DNA from: a virus
Reading direction: 5' to 3' (one strand)
IMG/VR virus record: IMGVR_UViG_3300037141_000176
Coordinates: 1 to 40,635 of that record
Length of the DNA: 40,635 bases
A program made the position numbers and the translations under genes. This document shows positions 32,276 through 39,118 of the stretch, in pieces; position 1 is the first letter of the stretch, and every line of letters starts with the position of its first letter. Under the pieces are notes generated by a model that searched no databases, was not told the origin of the DNA, and saw only the letters and a program-made list of their open reading frames with translations.

Positions 32276-32892
32276 AGATAGTTTTAGATGGTATTCCAGT
32301 ATCACAAGCACGCATGAAGTTTGTTTCACGAGGTGGTTTTGGTCGAGCATATGATCCAAGAGCTAAAGAAAAAGAGATCATACGAAAGCAGATAATCGAA
32401 TATAAGAACAATTGCTATCCTGATTTTAAAATGCTAGAGCATCCGAGAATATCATTCATCTTCCATATGCCTATATTAAAGTCATTGCCTAAGAAAGATC
32501 TTGCTAAGCATTCTACGGGTTTGCTTAAGCATGAAAAGAAGCCTGACGTGGATAATTTTGTTAAGTGTTACTTAGACTGTCTAGATGGAATAGTTTTTGA
32601 CGGCGACCAAAAGGTACAACTTGGGGCATGTATAAAACTATTCCATCCTTTTCCTAAAACATTAATTGTTATACAGGAAGCATCTCAGCAACTTTCTCCG
32701 CTTGAGGTTGATCCATTAACTTGGTTTTGTCTGTTCGGGAAAGAATCTGCCAAATGCTCATATGCTGAAATGGTTTCCCTACCCGATTCTTATACTCCAA
32801 ATTATTTAGTGTCTTCGCAATCAAACGATACGACATACCCTCATCAAACCATTGAATCATTAGAGACAATGCCAATTGCTCAACATGGTTAG
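32272..32892 (+). CDS. rusA: RusA-family Holliday junction resolvase with C-terminal extension
   Basis: 206 residues. The first ~135 form a full RusA: LDGIPVSQARMKF at the start, then KKPDVDNFVKCYLDCLDGIV with Asp92 and Asp94 and FDGDQKVQ with Asp110/112, the acidic residues of the family, which cuts four-way junctions in late replication. The last ~70 residues have no RusA counterpart and overlap the convergent serine recombinase by 224 bases. This tail is probably a read-through of antisense DNA, since family members are about 120-140 residues. Confidence 0.85.
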   Translation: MKIVLDGIPVSQARMKFVSRGGFGRAYDPRAKEKEIIRKQIIEYKNNCYPDFKMLEHPRISFIFHMPILKSLPKKDLAKHSTGLLKHEKKPDVDNFVKCYLDCLDGIVFDGDQKVQLGACIKLFHPFPKTLIVIQEASQQLSPLEVDPLTWFCLFGKESAKCSYAEMVSLPDSYTPNYLVSSQSNDTTYPHQTIESLETMPIAQHG

Positions 32893-33388
32893 GTATGAGA
32901 TGAATATTATCTTCATGTAAATCATAACCATATGGCAAATGCCTACTCACACGCTCATTACGTTCTTTCTTAGCTGTCATCTTTGATTTAATGCGTAAAC
33001 ATATGTCTGTTCGCTCTTTCTGTGCTAGAACGCCCATTAAGCCTATTGTAAACTCATCATCCGCGTTTGAATCGTTTAGGCTATGTATTCTGCATTTACG
33101 CTCTTTGATCATGCGATATATGGTCACCATTTCGATGACATCACGGCTCAAGCGATCAAGTTTGTAAACTACTACTTCATTGCCTTTCTTTAAGCTTTCA
33201 AGCATTTGCATTAAGCCAAGACGTTTGCTCATCTTAACACGTGATGAGGTATCAGGATCAGCAAATATCACATGCTCAAACGCTTCGCCTTTGCTAAGTG
33301 ATTTTATATAGCGTAAACATTCTTGTTCTTGTGTGCGAGTATCTTGTTCGTCGGTTGATACCCTGAGATAAATTACGTACTTCACCAT
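32669..33388 (-). CDS. Small serine recombinase (resolvase/invertase family)
   Basis: 239 residues from the ATG at 33388, which follows AAGGA and overlaps the preceding gene. The catalytic domain shows YLRVSTDEQD with Ser11 and Arg9, and YKLDRLSRD with Asp78, Arg79, Ser81, Arg82. A C-terminal helix-turn-helix (MSYRLIAKTLNNLEY, then MSIWQILSR) follows. The size is too small for a large serine integrase. Possible roles are resolving genome multimers or inverting a segment. Its 3' end overlaps RusA. Last gene of the minus-strand operon. Confidence 0.85.
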   Translation of the reverse strand: MVKYVIYLRVSTDEQDTRTQEQECLRYIKSLSKGEAFEHVIFADPDTSSRVKMSKRLGLMQMLESLKKGNEVVVYKLDRLSRDVIEMVTIYRMIKERKCRIHSLNDSNADDEFTIGLMGVLAQKERTDICLRIKSKMTAKKERNERVSRHLPYGYDLHEDNIHLIPNHVEQLALSLMIQWFDEGMSYRLIAKTLNNLEYKNRVGKPFQHMSIWQILSRTDKTKLMDQPQAEKVAEMLPV

Positions 33389-33525
33389 GTTATTTTTCTT
33401 CCTTCTACCATTAAATAACAAAATCCTAAATACATTATTGCATATTTTATACCTTCTAGCTCATGGAAAAAACAGGCAAACATTCCAGTAATAACAACCC
33501 CCATTATACTCATTCCAAGATTCAT
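33382..33525 (-). CDS. Small membrane protein, coupled to the recombinase
   Basis: 47 residues: MNLGMSIMGVVITGMFACFF, then LEGIKYAIMYLGFCYLMVEG, two hydrophobic segments with a short basic end. The start overlaps the upstream stop by ATGA and the stop overlaps the recombinase start, so it is well placed as a real gene. Unknown function. Confidence 0.6.
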   Translation of the reverse strand: MNLGMSIMGVVITGMFACFFHELEGIKYAIMYLGFCYLMVEGRKITW

Positions 33526-33863
33526 GTTTCACTCTCTTTTTTCTTAGTTTCTTTCTTCTTGCGTGGCATTTTTATCTCAGGAAATGATGATCTTAAACCG
33601 TCAATGATTTGTTGTTCATCAAGACCTGTTCTTTCTAAAACATATCCCATTTGCGATTTGTATAAGCCTAGAAGACGCTGAATCTCCCAACATATAGTTT
33701 TACTGCATTCTTTCTCGTCATCGCTTAGAATGCCCTTTTTAAAGGCTATTAGCTGATACTTCTCTAGTGTCTTTAATGAAAGCATAGAGGTAAGCAAAGC
33801 GGCTCCATAATGTTCTAATGTTTCCATTTCGTCAGCATTTACAAGTTTGATATCAGGTTTCAT
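33522..33863 (-). CDS. Hypothetical protein with basic C-terminus
   Basis: 113 residues. Helical (ALLTSMLSLKTLEKYQLIAFKK); the C-terminus is extremely basic (RKKKETKKKESET). No motif recognised. Its start overlaps the XRE stop and its stop overlaps the membrane-protein start, typical of a tight operon. Confidence 0.6.
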   Translation of the reverse strand: MKPDIKLVNADEMETLEHYGAALLTSMLSLKTLEKYQLIAFKKGILSDDEKECSKTICWEIQRLLGLYKSQMGYVLERTGLDEQQIIDGLRSSFPEIKMPRKKKETKKKESET

Positions 33864-34032
33864 GTTTTTCCTTGATTAGATTTTTCATTCTTTCAATAGC
33901 TAGAGGTGAAGGGCTGAAGAAACCTTTTTCCCAGCGGTTTATCGTATTCATAGTAACGCCAATATATGCAGCAAACTTCTCTTGCGAGAGTTTCATGTTC
34001 TCGCGCAGTGCCTTAATTTCTTCCGCTGTCAT
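33853..34032 (-). CDS. XRE-type helix-turn-helix regulator (59 aa)
   Basis: MTAEEIKALRENMKLSQEKF then AAYIGVTMNTINRWEKG form a compact XRE/Cro-type HTH covering most of the protein, followed by a short helix. Such proteins bind operator DNA. It lies mid-operon, overlapping both neighbours, and may control the divergent region 35894-36260, where repeated short motifs are found. Confidence 0.75.
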   Translation of the reverse strand: MTAEEIKALRENMKLSQEKFAAYIGVTMNTINRWEKGFFSPSPLAIERMKNLIKEKHET

Positions 34033-34348
34033 AAGCTCCCTTTAGTTGTTTATATATTTCAGAAGCAATTCTTGGTCTGTATTCGGTATCTTGTTTTACT
34101 TCCTCACCAACAGCGTTATATAACATTGACATAACGTATCGACTCCATACACAAACCTCAGGCTCCATGTTTTTATCAGGTGATATGATGCAATAAATAT
34201 CATCTTCATCATTTGGGTTTACGGCTAGTATATAGCATTGCCATGATGACATAGGATCATACATTCTAACTTCAGCAAAGCAAGAAAGTGATTCCGCTTT
34301 CTCACCCCAATTTGACATGAGTTTTAGTTTTTGGTTATCGGTTATCAT
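34013..34348 (-). CDS. Hypothetical protein, possibly DUF2958-like
   Basis: 111 residues from an ATG after AAGGAAG. The part AEVRMYDPMSSWQCYILAVN then DIYCIISPDKNMEPEVC is similar in layout to small DUF2958-type proteins on mobile elements, which have no assigned role, but the match is weak. It overlaps both neighbours. Confidence 0.5.
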   Translation of the reverse strand: MITDNQKLKLMSNWGEKAESLSCFAEVRMYDPMSSWQCYILAVNPNDEDDIYCIISPDKNMEPEVCVWSRYVMSMLYNAVGEEVKQDTEYRPRIASEIYKQLKGAYDSGRN

Positions 34349-34571
34349 TATCTTCCTTAATGTTTAATTGAATATTAATCCCATTTAAACTTACAGACTC
34401 CACAATATCTAAATGTTTTATTGTAGGATTCCACGCAATCATAGGGTGAATCATGAGTATCTCATTAACGATAAGGATTGCTTGATCTAATGAGCAATCA
34501 TTTATAAAAGTACATATATTTATGAATGTCTTTAATTCTTTCGTGTTAAACTTAGCATTTATCGTATCCAT
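34335..34571 (-). CDS. Hypothetical protein
   Basis: 78 residues from the ATG at 34571, nine bases after AAGGA; an in-frame ATG six bases earlier is too close to it. Contains FINICTFINDCSLDQAILIV and HPMIAWNPTIKHLDIVES. No family known. Preceded by a hairpin/short-ORF region at 34592-34633. Confidence 0.55.
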   Translation of the reverse strand: MDTINAKFNTKELKTFINICTFINDCSLDQAILIVNEILMIHPMIAWNPTIKHLDIVESVSLNGINIQLNIKEDNDNR

Positions 34572-34591
34572 TATCATAATTCCTTATTGTG

Positions 34592-34633
34592 TTAAATGGT
34601 CATACTGAATAGTATGACCATGAGTTTTTTCAT
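34592..34633 (-). promoter_or_regulatory. 13-codon frame and perfect hairpin before 34571
   Basis: On the minus strand MKKLMVILFSMTI is encoded and its body is a perfect 11-bp hairpin (ATGGTCATACT / AGTATGACCAT, loop of 4; 34596-34621), ending 20 bases before the next start. The plus-strand copy is followed by six T. Could act as an attenuator-like or processing element. No strong ribosome binding site for the mini-frame. Confidence 0.4.
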
Positions 34634-34641
34634 AGTGATTC

Positions 34642-35118
34642 TCAGAGGCTGTGTGTTGCAGCCTCTTTTTCTTTATAACCATGCGTTAAATCTTCATTAA
34701 CTAATATTCGATAGATATATTGTCTAGCCGTGCCACAATTCCAGCATTTCCATAAGCTTTGTGAGAAATGATCTTTATCTAATAGCAATTCAAAACCGTT
34801 ATGTGTTCTTTTTAGATATTCGAATACTTTCTTTTGTATGTCTTCTGAAACTTCACGTCTCACTTGAACATATTTTACTTGTGGTATATCGCTACGACTA
34901 TTCGTGTTTTCATATATGTCTTCCATGCCGTTAAAATGTCCATATTGATATTTGTTAACGATAGCACTAACTTTTTCGCTTGGCGTGCCGTTAAACCATG
35001 AAATAGCTACACTATCACCCATTGAAAAGGTTTTTGATGTCACAAAGAATTGTGTTAATGGAAATACTTTCTTTAACTCTTTTCTTATTGCTTTTGCAGT
35101 ATCTGCGTGTGTGCTCAT
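34642..35118 (-). CDS. LPD29-domain protein (polyvalent-protein-associated)
   Basis: 158 residues. AKAIRKELKKVFPLTQFFVT followed by MGDSVAISWFNGTPSEKV and AIVNKYQYGHFNGMEDIYE are the marks of the LPD29 domain, described in large polyvalent proteins of phages and conjugative elements and often beside ArdA-type anti-restriction modules. The C-terminal part has CWNCGTARQY, a possible zinc site. Here it stands alone. Exact role unknown. Confidence 0.7.
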   Translation of the reverse strand: MSTHADTAKAIRKELKKVFPLTQFFVTSKTFSMGDSVAISWFNGTPSEKVSAIVNKYQYGHFNGMEDIYENTNSRSDIPQVKYVQVRREVSEDIQKKVFEYLKRTHNGFELLLDKDHFSQSLWKCWNCGTARQYIYRILVNEDLTHGYKEKEAATHSL

Positions 35119-35119
35119 A

Positions 35120-35311
35120 TTATTTCCCTAGGTTAGGTATTATTTGATCTTTTACTCTTAACATTGAATGAGCTGCGCCAGTGTGCAACAATTCTTTTTC
35201 TTTATAAACTTCTTCGCCTGTATCAATCCATTTATTGAAATACATAGACGCTAAACGCTTGTTACATTCGTATTCGTAGTTTATCTCGAATAGTAAATCT
35301 GTTATGTTCAT
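35120..35311 (-). CDS. Hypothetical protein
   Basis: 63 residues from the ATG at 35311, which has the good site GGAGG before it; a frame open to 35371 does not. Helical and charged (NITDLLFEINYEYECNKRLA, VYKEKELLHTGAAHSML). Family not recognised. One base after the LPD29 gene. Confidence 0.6.
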   Translation of the reverse strand: MNITDLLFEINYEYECNKRLASMYFNKWIDTGEEVYKEKELLHTGAAHSMLRVKDQIIPNLGK

Positions 35312-35312
35312 A

Positions 35313-35492
35313 CTAAACCTCCACCATAATCCAACCTGAACACTCTTTAAAAGCTTTGATACCACCGTCATAATAACGGTTGATAGCTCTTACCAATTCG
35401 TTATGTGACAAGGCTTCAATCTGTTCTTGATCGTATTCTTCACTAAAACACTCAAGCAACCATTCTCTCATCTCTGTATCTAATGTGTTCAT
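35313..35492 (-). CDS. Hypothetical acidic protein
   Basis: 59 residues from the ATG at 35492, after AAGGAG; the frame is open to 35618 with no signal. MNTLDTEMREWLLECFSEEY, then IEALSHNELVRAINRYYDGG; small helical acidic protein. No family known. Confidence 0.6.
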   Translation of the reverse strand: MNTLDTEMREWLLECFSEEYDQEQIEALSHNELVRAINRYYDGGIKAFKECSGWIMVEV

Positions 35493-35493
35493 G

Positions 35494-35745
35494 TTACAGC
35501 TCCTTAGTTGAAGTGAAGTCACGTATATGACCGTAGTTTCTAGCATTAGGCGAATACATGACCAGATCATTACCTTCAAACACTTCACATTCTTGTTTGT
35601 ATATCCGCGCATTACCATTAAATCTTGGATACTTATGTTTGAAATGATCTATAGCTATATCTAATGCTGTACAAGCAGAAACGCATACAAACTTGTTTGA
35701 CTTCGTTCGGCCTGATATAAAGTAATATTCTTTATAAGTTTTCAT
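35494..35745 (-). CDS. Hypothetical protein
   Basis: 83 residues, after GAGGTGATT. Two beta-like segments (YKEYYFISGR, KFVCVSACTALDIAIDHFKH) and a polar C-terminus (YSPNARNYGHIRDF). No family known. Confidence 0.55.
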   Translation of the reverse strand: MKTYKEYYFISGRTKSNKFVCVSACTALDIAIDHFKHKYPRFNGNARIYKQECEVFEGNDLVMYSPNARNYGHIRDFTSTKEL

Positions 35746-35893
35746 TAATCACCTCGACTGAAGATATGTTAAAATCATTGCAACCTGTCCATGATCTTAG
35801 ATATTCTTTTGTATACTCAATAGCTTCAATTTGACTTTCAGACTCTATAATGACAGGATTAAAACCGTCAAATGTTACTTCGTACTTATTCAT
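35732..35893 (-). CDS. Small hypothetical protein, first gene of the operon
   Basis: 53 residues: MNKYEVTFDGFNPVIIESES then QIEAIEYTKEYLRSWTGC. AAGGTG precedes the start. Strand-strand-helix layout is visible, no family known. It overlaps the next gene and is the first of the minus-strand operon, next to the divergent regulatory region. Confidence 0.6.
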   Translation of the reverse strand: MNKYEVTFDGFNPVIIESESQIEAIEYTKEYLRSWTGCNDFNISSVEVINENL

Positions 35894-36260
35894 TGCATTC
35901 ACCTTATATCTTAGTTATTGTTCTTAGCAGTATCACACGTTAGCAAGAGGTCTTAGTGTATTCACTCGCTCTGTTAATTGCGTAATACCATATGTTATAA
36001 CACATAGAGATATTAATGTCAATAGCATGTACTCATTAAAATGAAGTTTGGTATGTTTATCAGGCTATAGTTTGTCCATAATGCCCTCACACTATAGTTT
36101 CAGGGGGCTTGACAAATAATTCTTTTAATGTTATTGATTTGGTATTATCAACCTTGAGTCAAAGCGGTCAGTTAGACCGTATGATACCTGGCGAGATGTT
36201 ATAACTATGTGTTTAACATGATATATAACTTCATACTTAACCAAATGTTTACGTGATCAC
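35894..36260. promoter_or_regulatory. Divergent control region between two operons
   Basis: About 367 bases without a gene. Contains ATGTTATAAC at 35992-36001 and 36196-36205, CTATAGTTT at 36065-36073 and 36092-36100, a CGGTC/GACCG inverted repeat at 36165-36179, and GTGATCAC at 36253-36260, next to the start of the terminase-like gene. A perfect -35 TTGACA (36109-36114) is followed after 17 bases by TATTGA. Suggests operators and promoters for XRE-type control. No gene seen. Confidence 0.55.
36109..36137 (+). promoter_or_regulatory. Candidate promoter for the small-terminase operon
   Basis: TTGACA, 17 bases, TATTGA. The -35 is perfect, the -10 weak. It is directed to the 36261-40372 operon and lies directly after the second CTATAGTTT repeat, so a bound repressor could cover it. 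Confidence 0.45.
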
Positions 36261-36689
36261 ATGGGATATCCCTCTGTTAAGAAAGGTAATAAATCAGGTG
36301 AAAAGGCTAAAGCGCCTAGACCAGGTATCCCACTTCGCAAAGAAGATATACTACCGCTTATCTCTACACATAGAGGCAACATATCAAAGGTGGCTGATAC
36401 ACTCGGTACTACTAGAGGTTGTGTTAGACGTGTGATTGACAAAGATGAAGAGCTTAAAGAAGCTTTAGTTGATTCACGTGAAAGATGGATTGATGATATA
36501 GAGCTTAGTGTTTTAACTAGAGCTGATGAGTCTAATGATACCGCCTTGCAATGTTTCGTGTTAAAGACTCAAGCTAAACATAGAGGCTGGGAACAAAGTG
36601 AAGCACAGAATACTGCTAAGGATATAGCTACAGCCGCATTTGACTTCATAGTAAACAAGTCTAAGAACCCAGCTGAACCATCTACATAA
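36261..36689 (+). CDS. Terminase small subunit-like, HTH protein
   Basis: 142 residues. The HTH at about 25-60 (ILPLISTHRGNISKVADTLG then CVRRVIDKDEEL) plus LKEALVDSRERWIDDIEL and CFVLKTQAKHRGWEQ match small-terminase-type proteins that recognise phage DNA and load the large subunit. The N-terminus is basic. Ahead of the ATG lies GTGATCAC with no clear ribosome binding site, so translation may be weak. On the circle it is about 6.6 kb upstream of the large subunit. Confidence 0.7.
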   Translation: MGYPSVKKGNKSGEKAKAPRPGIPLRKEDILPLISTHRGNISKVADTLGTTRGCVRRVIDKDEELKEALVDSRERWIDDIELSVLTRADESNDTALQCFVLKTQAKHRGWEQSEAQNTAKDIATAAFDFIVNKSKNPAEPST

Positions 36690-37037
36690 TACCTCACACA
36701 TATACCACAGCATGTATACAGTGGTAATCAACCACTACCATGATATACACCACTATCAACTAAACATTTTACTTGATAGGGTCCCATCACAGCCAAACAT
36801 AAACATATAATTTGACGGGTGGGGCGTTCCCTTAGTAGTACCGGTACTATGTTTATATATATCTCTTCACCTCGGAAACACTTAGATAAACTTTCTCAAC
36901 TAAAGAAAAACTTTTCATATTGTATTTAGCATCTTCCATAATCTAATATCTACAAAATATTTCATATAATATATAGCTACAGAAAAATACTTAACCTGAT
37001 ATTCTGCCAGATAAAGAAAAGCTTTACTGGGGGTGTT
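36690..37037. other. Intergenic region, no gene; palindromes and AT-rich tract
   Basis: About 348 bases with no convincing gene. Holds CTATCAA/TTGATAG inverted repeat near 36755-36780, a perfect 14-bp palindrome TAGTACCGGTACTA at 36836-36849, a TTGACG -35-like site at 36812-36817, then a long A/T-rich stretch (36900-37010). Could be a control region or a packaging/origin site. Nothing proves it. Confidence 0.4.
36836..36849. repeat. 14-bp perfect palindrome
   Basis: TAGTACCGGTACTA, in the otherwise gene-free gap after the small-terminase-like gene. Such a site suits binding by a dimeric protein. Function unknown. Confidence 0.5.
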
Positions 37038-37208
37038 GTGGATGATACGGAAAGAGAGTTATGTTCTATACGCAAGGGGTATAATCCATATATGCCGGGT
37101 GATTGTAGGCATGAAGTGGTTAACAGGTATTTGTATAAGAAGATGATGTTATTACAGGACCTTATGAATGAATTATTTTTTAGTGAGAAGAAAGATGATA
37201 ATATTTGA
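37038..37208 (+). CDS. Small hypothetical protein (GTG start)
   Basis: 56 residues starting at GTG after GGGGGTG: MDDTERELCSIRKGYNPYMP then VVNRYLYKKMMLLQDLMNEL, charged and helical. Frame is short and the start uncertain, but the helical composition resembles neighbouring small genes. Confidence 0.4.
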   Translation: MDDTERELCSIRKGYNPYMPGDCRHEVVNRYLYKKMMLLQDLMNELFFSEKKDDNI

Positions 37209-37252
37209 TGTTAATCAAATAAGTGAGGAGTTTTATGGAAGGGGATGTGTAA

Positions 37253-37432
37253 ATGGAAAGGTATGAGATGGAGTGGTTGAGTGAGGAGTTTTATGATCAT
37301 GGTAAGAAATATAATGATAGTTCGGAATATTATAGTACTGCTTTTAACTTGCCTATAGCATTAAAAAGTATGGTTGATGAGATAGTAATGTTGCGGAAGA
37401 AGCTGGATGAGTTGTCCGGTAAAAGCGGATAA
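37253..37432 (+). CDS. Small hypothetical protein
   Basis: 59 residues: MERYEMEWLSEEFYDHGKKY, then PIALKSMVDEIVMLRKKLDE, helical and acidic with a coiled-coil-like C-terminus. A ribosome binding site GGAAGGGG precedes. A 16-base string AGTGAGGAGTTTTATG occurs both before and inside it (37222 and 37280), a local duplication. Confidence 0.5.
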   Translation: MERYEMEWLSEEFYDHGKKYNDSSEYYSTAFNLPIALKSMVDEIVMLRKKLDELSGKSG

Positions 37433-37434
37433 CT

Positions 37435-37530
37435 GACTGCATAAGGAAAAAGCAATACTGCTTAACAGAATGTTTTACCTAGAGAGAAGCCGGTTCTTTG
37501 ACTGCTTAAGAAAAAAGGAATACTGCATAA
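37435..37530 (+). repeat. Two imperfect 31-bp repeats with phased 9-mers
   Basis: 37435-37465 and 37500-37530 match at 27 of 31 positions. Within them ACTGCATAA or ACTGCTTAA occurs at 37436, 37457, 37501 and 37522: two pairs 21 bases apart (two turns of DNA), pairs 65 bases apart. It precedes the ATG at 37542. Could be a regulator-binding array; each copy also reads DCxRKK-xYC if translated. Confidence 0.5.
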
Positions 37531-37541
37531 GAAGGAGATGT

Positions 37542-37748
37542 ATGAGCAAAACAGTAATGGTAAGGTATGATGAGTTGCCAAAGCCAGTAAGAGAAGATTT
37601 TTTACTACAGGTTAAGGATGGTGTTGTATGCAGAAGAGAGTTGCCGCCGGTATTGCATAAGGTATTTGTTGAGCCGGAACCTTATAGTAAATGCAGTGAT
37701 ACAAAATATTTTACAGAAAAACTTTACAAGAAATATGATGACGTATAA
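37542..37748 (+). CDS. Small hypothetical protein
   Basis: 68 residues from the ATG at 37542, with AAGAAGGAGAT before it; the frame runs 24 codons further upstream without a signal and through the repeats. MSKTVMVRYDELPKPVRED then DGVVCRRELPPVLHKVFVEP. Unknown function; the C-terminus is charged. Confidence 0.5.
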   Translation: MSKTVMVRYDELPKPVREDFLLQVKDGVVCRRELPPVLHKVFVEPEPYSKCSDTKYFTEKLYKKYDDV

Positions 37749-37775
37749 AAAGTAAATATTTTGTATGAGGTTTGG

Positions 37776-38063
37776 ATGAGTATCATAGAGAAAACTTTTA
37801 TTCATCTGAAAGATGATAAGGGGTGGGAGAAGATTGAGGATATAACTGGTAACTGGAAAGGTGTAGGACATTATAGAATTCGCAAAAGAGCTAGAATGAA
37901 TGATGCACCTGAACTACTTGCTAAGCATGCAGAGAATGATTATCCAAAACCAAATACTATGAGATATATAGACTATGAATTTGGCTTAGTCAATGTGATA
38001 TATGAGCCAATAGATGGTAAATGGGAAAAAGTTGAAAAGCATATGTATTTTGAGCAGAGATGA
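37776..38063 (+). CDS. Hypothetical protein
   Basis: 95 residues from the ATG at 37776 (after GAGG); one five codons earlier is possible. Beta-type strands (WEKIEDITGNWKGVGHYRIR, YIDYEFGLVNVIYEPIDGKW). No family known. The stop overlaps the next gene's start. Confidence 0.5.
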   Translation: MSIIEKTFIHLKDDKGWEKIEDITGNWKGVGHYRIRKRARMNDAPELLAKHAENDYPKPNTMRYIDYEFGLVNVIYEPIDGKWEKVEKHMYFEQR

Positions 38064-38230
38064 AATATCGTAAGACTGTATGTTTGAAGGTTTACAATGA
38101 ATTTCCTGACATGAAGTTTTGGGGTTTTCAACCGGTAGATATGCGGAAGAAATATTTTACATGTATCAACTGCAAAGAAGAGCATCTTGTTAGCCTAGGT
38201 GTGGTAACAGAAAAAGATATAGTTGGGTGA
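38060..38230 (+). CDS. Small CxxC protein
   Basis: 56 residues: FTCINCKEEHLVSLG carries one CxxC, so metal binding is possible but incomplete. ATGA overlap with the previous gene. Unknown function. Confidence 0.5.
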   Translation: MKYRKTVCLKVYNEFPDMKFWGFQPVDMRKKYFTCINCKEEHLVSLGVVTEKDIVG

Positions 38231-38232
38231 AT

Positions 38233-38379
38233 ATGGAATGCTTAAGAAGATTGCTGGCATGTATATGGCCGCCAATAGTAACACCGACACCTCGGCTAAA
38301 GCATTATCCACCTATAGATATACGCATAGACGAAATAAAGAAAGAAGTGGTTAGACTACAGAATGACACGAATAGATGA
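38233..38379 (+). CDS. Small hypothetical protein
   Basis: 48 residues: MECLRRLLACIWPPIVTPTP then RLKHYPPIDIRIDEIKKEVV. Its end overlaps the next gene. The N-terminal hydrophobic patch is too short for a signal; function unknown. Confidence 0.45.
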   Translation: MECLRRLLACIWPPIVTPTPRLKHYPPIDIRIDEIKKEVVRLQNDTNR

Positions 38380-39118
38380 ATATAAAAAAAAACACATGAA
38401 TCTTCAGCAACTGCAACATGAATACAACAGAAGGCAGCACTACATGTTAGAAGCGATGTATGGAAACTATGACAAAACGGCAGTGCTAATGTCTGGTAAT
38501 AGAGAAGATATCTTAGCAAAAAGGAAAGAGATGGGGTGGACGATATCTGAACAAGATGTTGAAAAGCATAGGAGAGAAGCTGCATACAGTAAGTTACTCA
38601 CATACCCAACACCGGATTACTACACGTTAATGTTTGGTAAAACACCTAAACCGAAGCTGAAAGAAGTGACTTTTAGAAAATATGCAGGAAACATACCGGA
38701 TGATGTGAAGTTTAACTTCAGATCAACACAATACCCAGAGGAATGCCAACCAGTACAGATTCCTGAGCAAATACAGAAATACTATGAACATAAACTTGGG
38801 ATTAAAACTATGGAAGAGCCATTATATAACATGGATGCAAAAGCACGTATGGATTTAATGAAAGATTATTTTAATCAAAAAAGAGAGAAGAAAAACATGG
38901 ATGTCTCAGAAGAAATGAAAGACTTACTAAAGGTATATGCCAAAGCTCATGAAGAACTAGAAAACCAAGCTGCCGGCACTTTACATAACCTCATATATGA
39001 TATGAAACGATTCATAGGCATATATGACGAGAAAGAGAAAGTTGAAAGCAAGCTGAAATCACTAAAGAATAAGCTCGGCATAGAAGATGAAGAAGAAGAC
39101 GAAGGAGACGATGAATAA
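38363..39118 (+). CDS. Hypothetical coiled-coil protein with acidic tail
   Basis: 251 residues. Helical charged N-terminus (MTRIDEYKKKHMNLQQLQHE), a middle with YPTPDYYTLMFGKTPKPKLK, then a coiled coil (KLKSLKNKLGIEDEEEDE) ending in a very acidic tail. No enzyme motif. Largest gene of the right-hand block; overlaps both neighbours. Not recognised. Confidence 0.6.
   Translation: MTRIDEYKKKHMNLQQLQHEYNRRQHYMLEAMYGNYDKTAVLMSGNREDILAKRKEMGWTISEQDVEKHRREAAYSKLLTYPTPDYYTLMFGKTPKPKLKEVTFRKYAGNIPDDVKFNFRSTQYPEECQPVQIPEQIQKYYEHKLGIKTMEEPLYNMDAKARMDLMKDYFNQKREKKNMDVSEEMKDLLKVYAKAHEELENQAAGTLHNLIYDMKRFIGIYDEKEKVESKLKSLKNKLGIEDEEEDEGDDE

Noticed and set aside
33463-33681. Plus-strand 72-residue frame
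   Set aside because: Lies opposite a tight minus-strand operon with overlapping starts and stops and lacks a ribosome binding site.
36253-36442. Other frames (GTG start on plus, and minus) at the small-terminase-like gene
   Set aside because: The HTH frame at 36261 has clear family-like features; the others are shadows.
37435-37530. Repeats considered as a CRISPR array
   Set aside because: Only two imperfect copies with no constant spacers and no cas genes.
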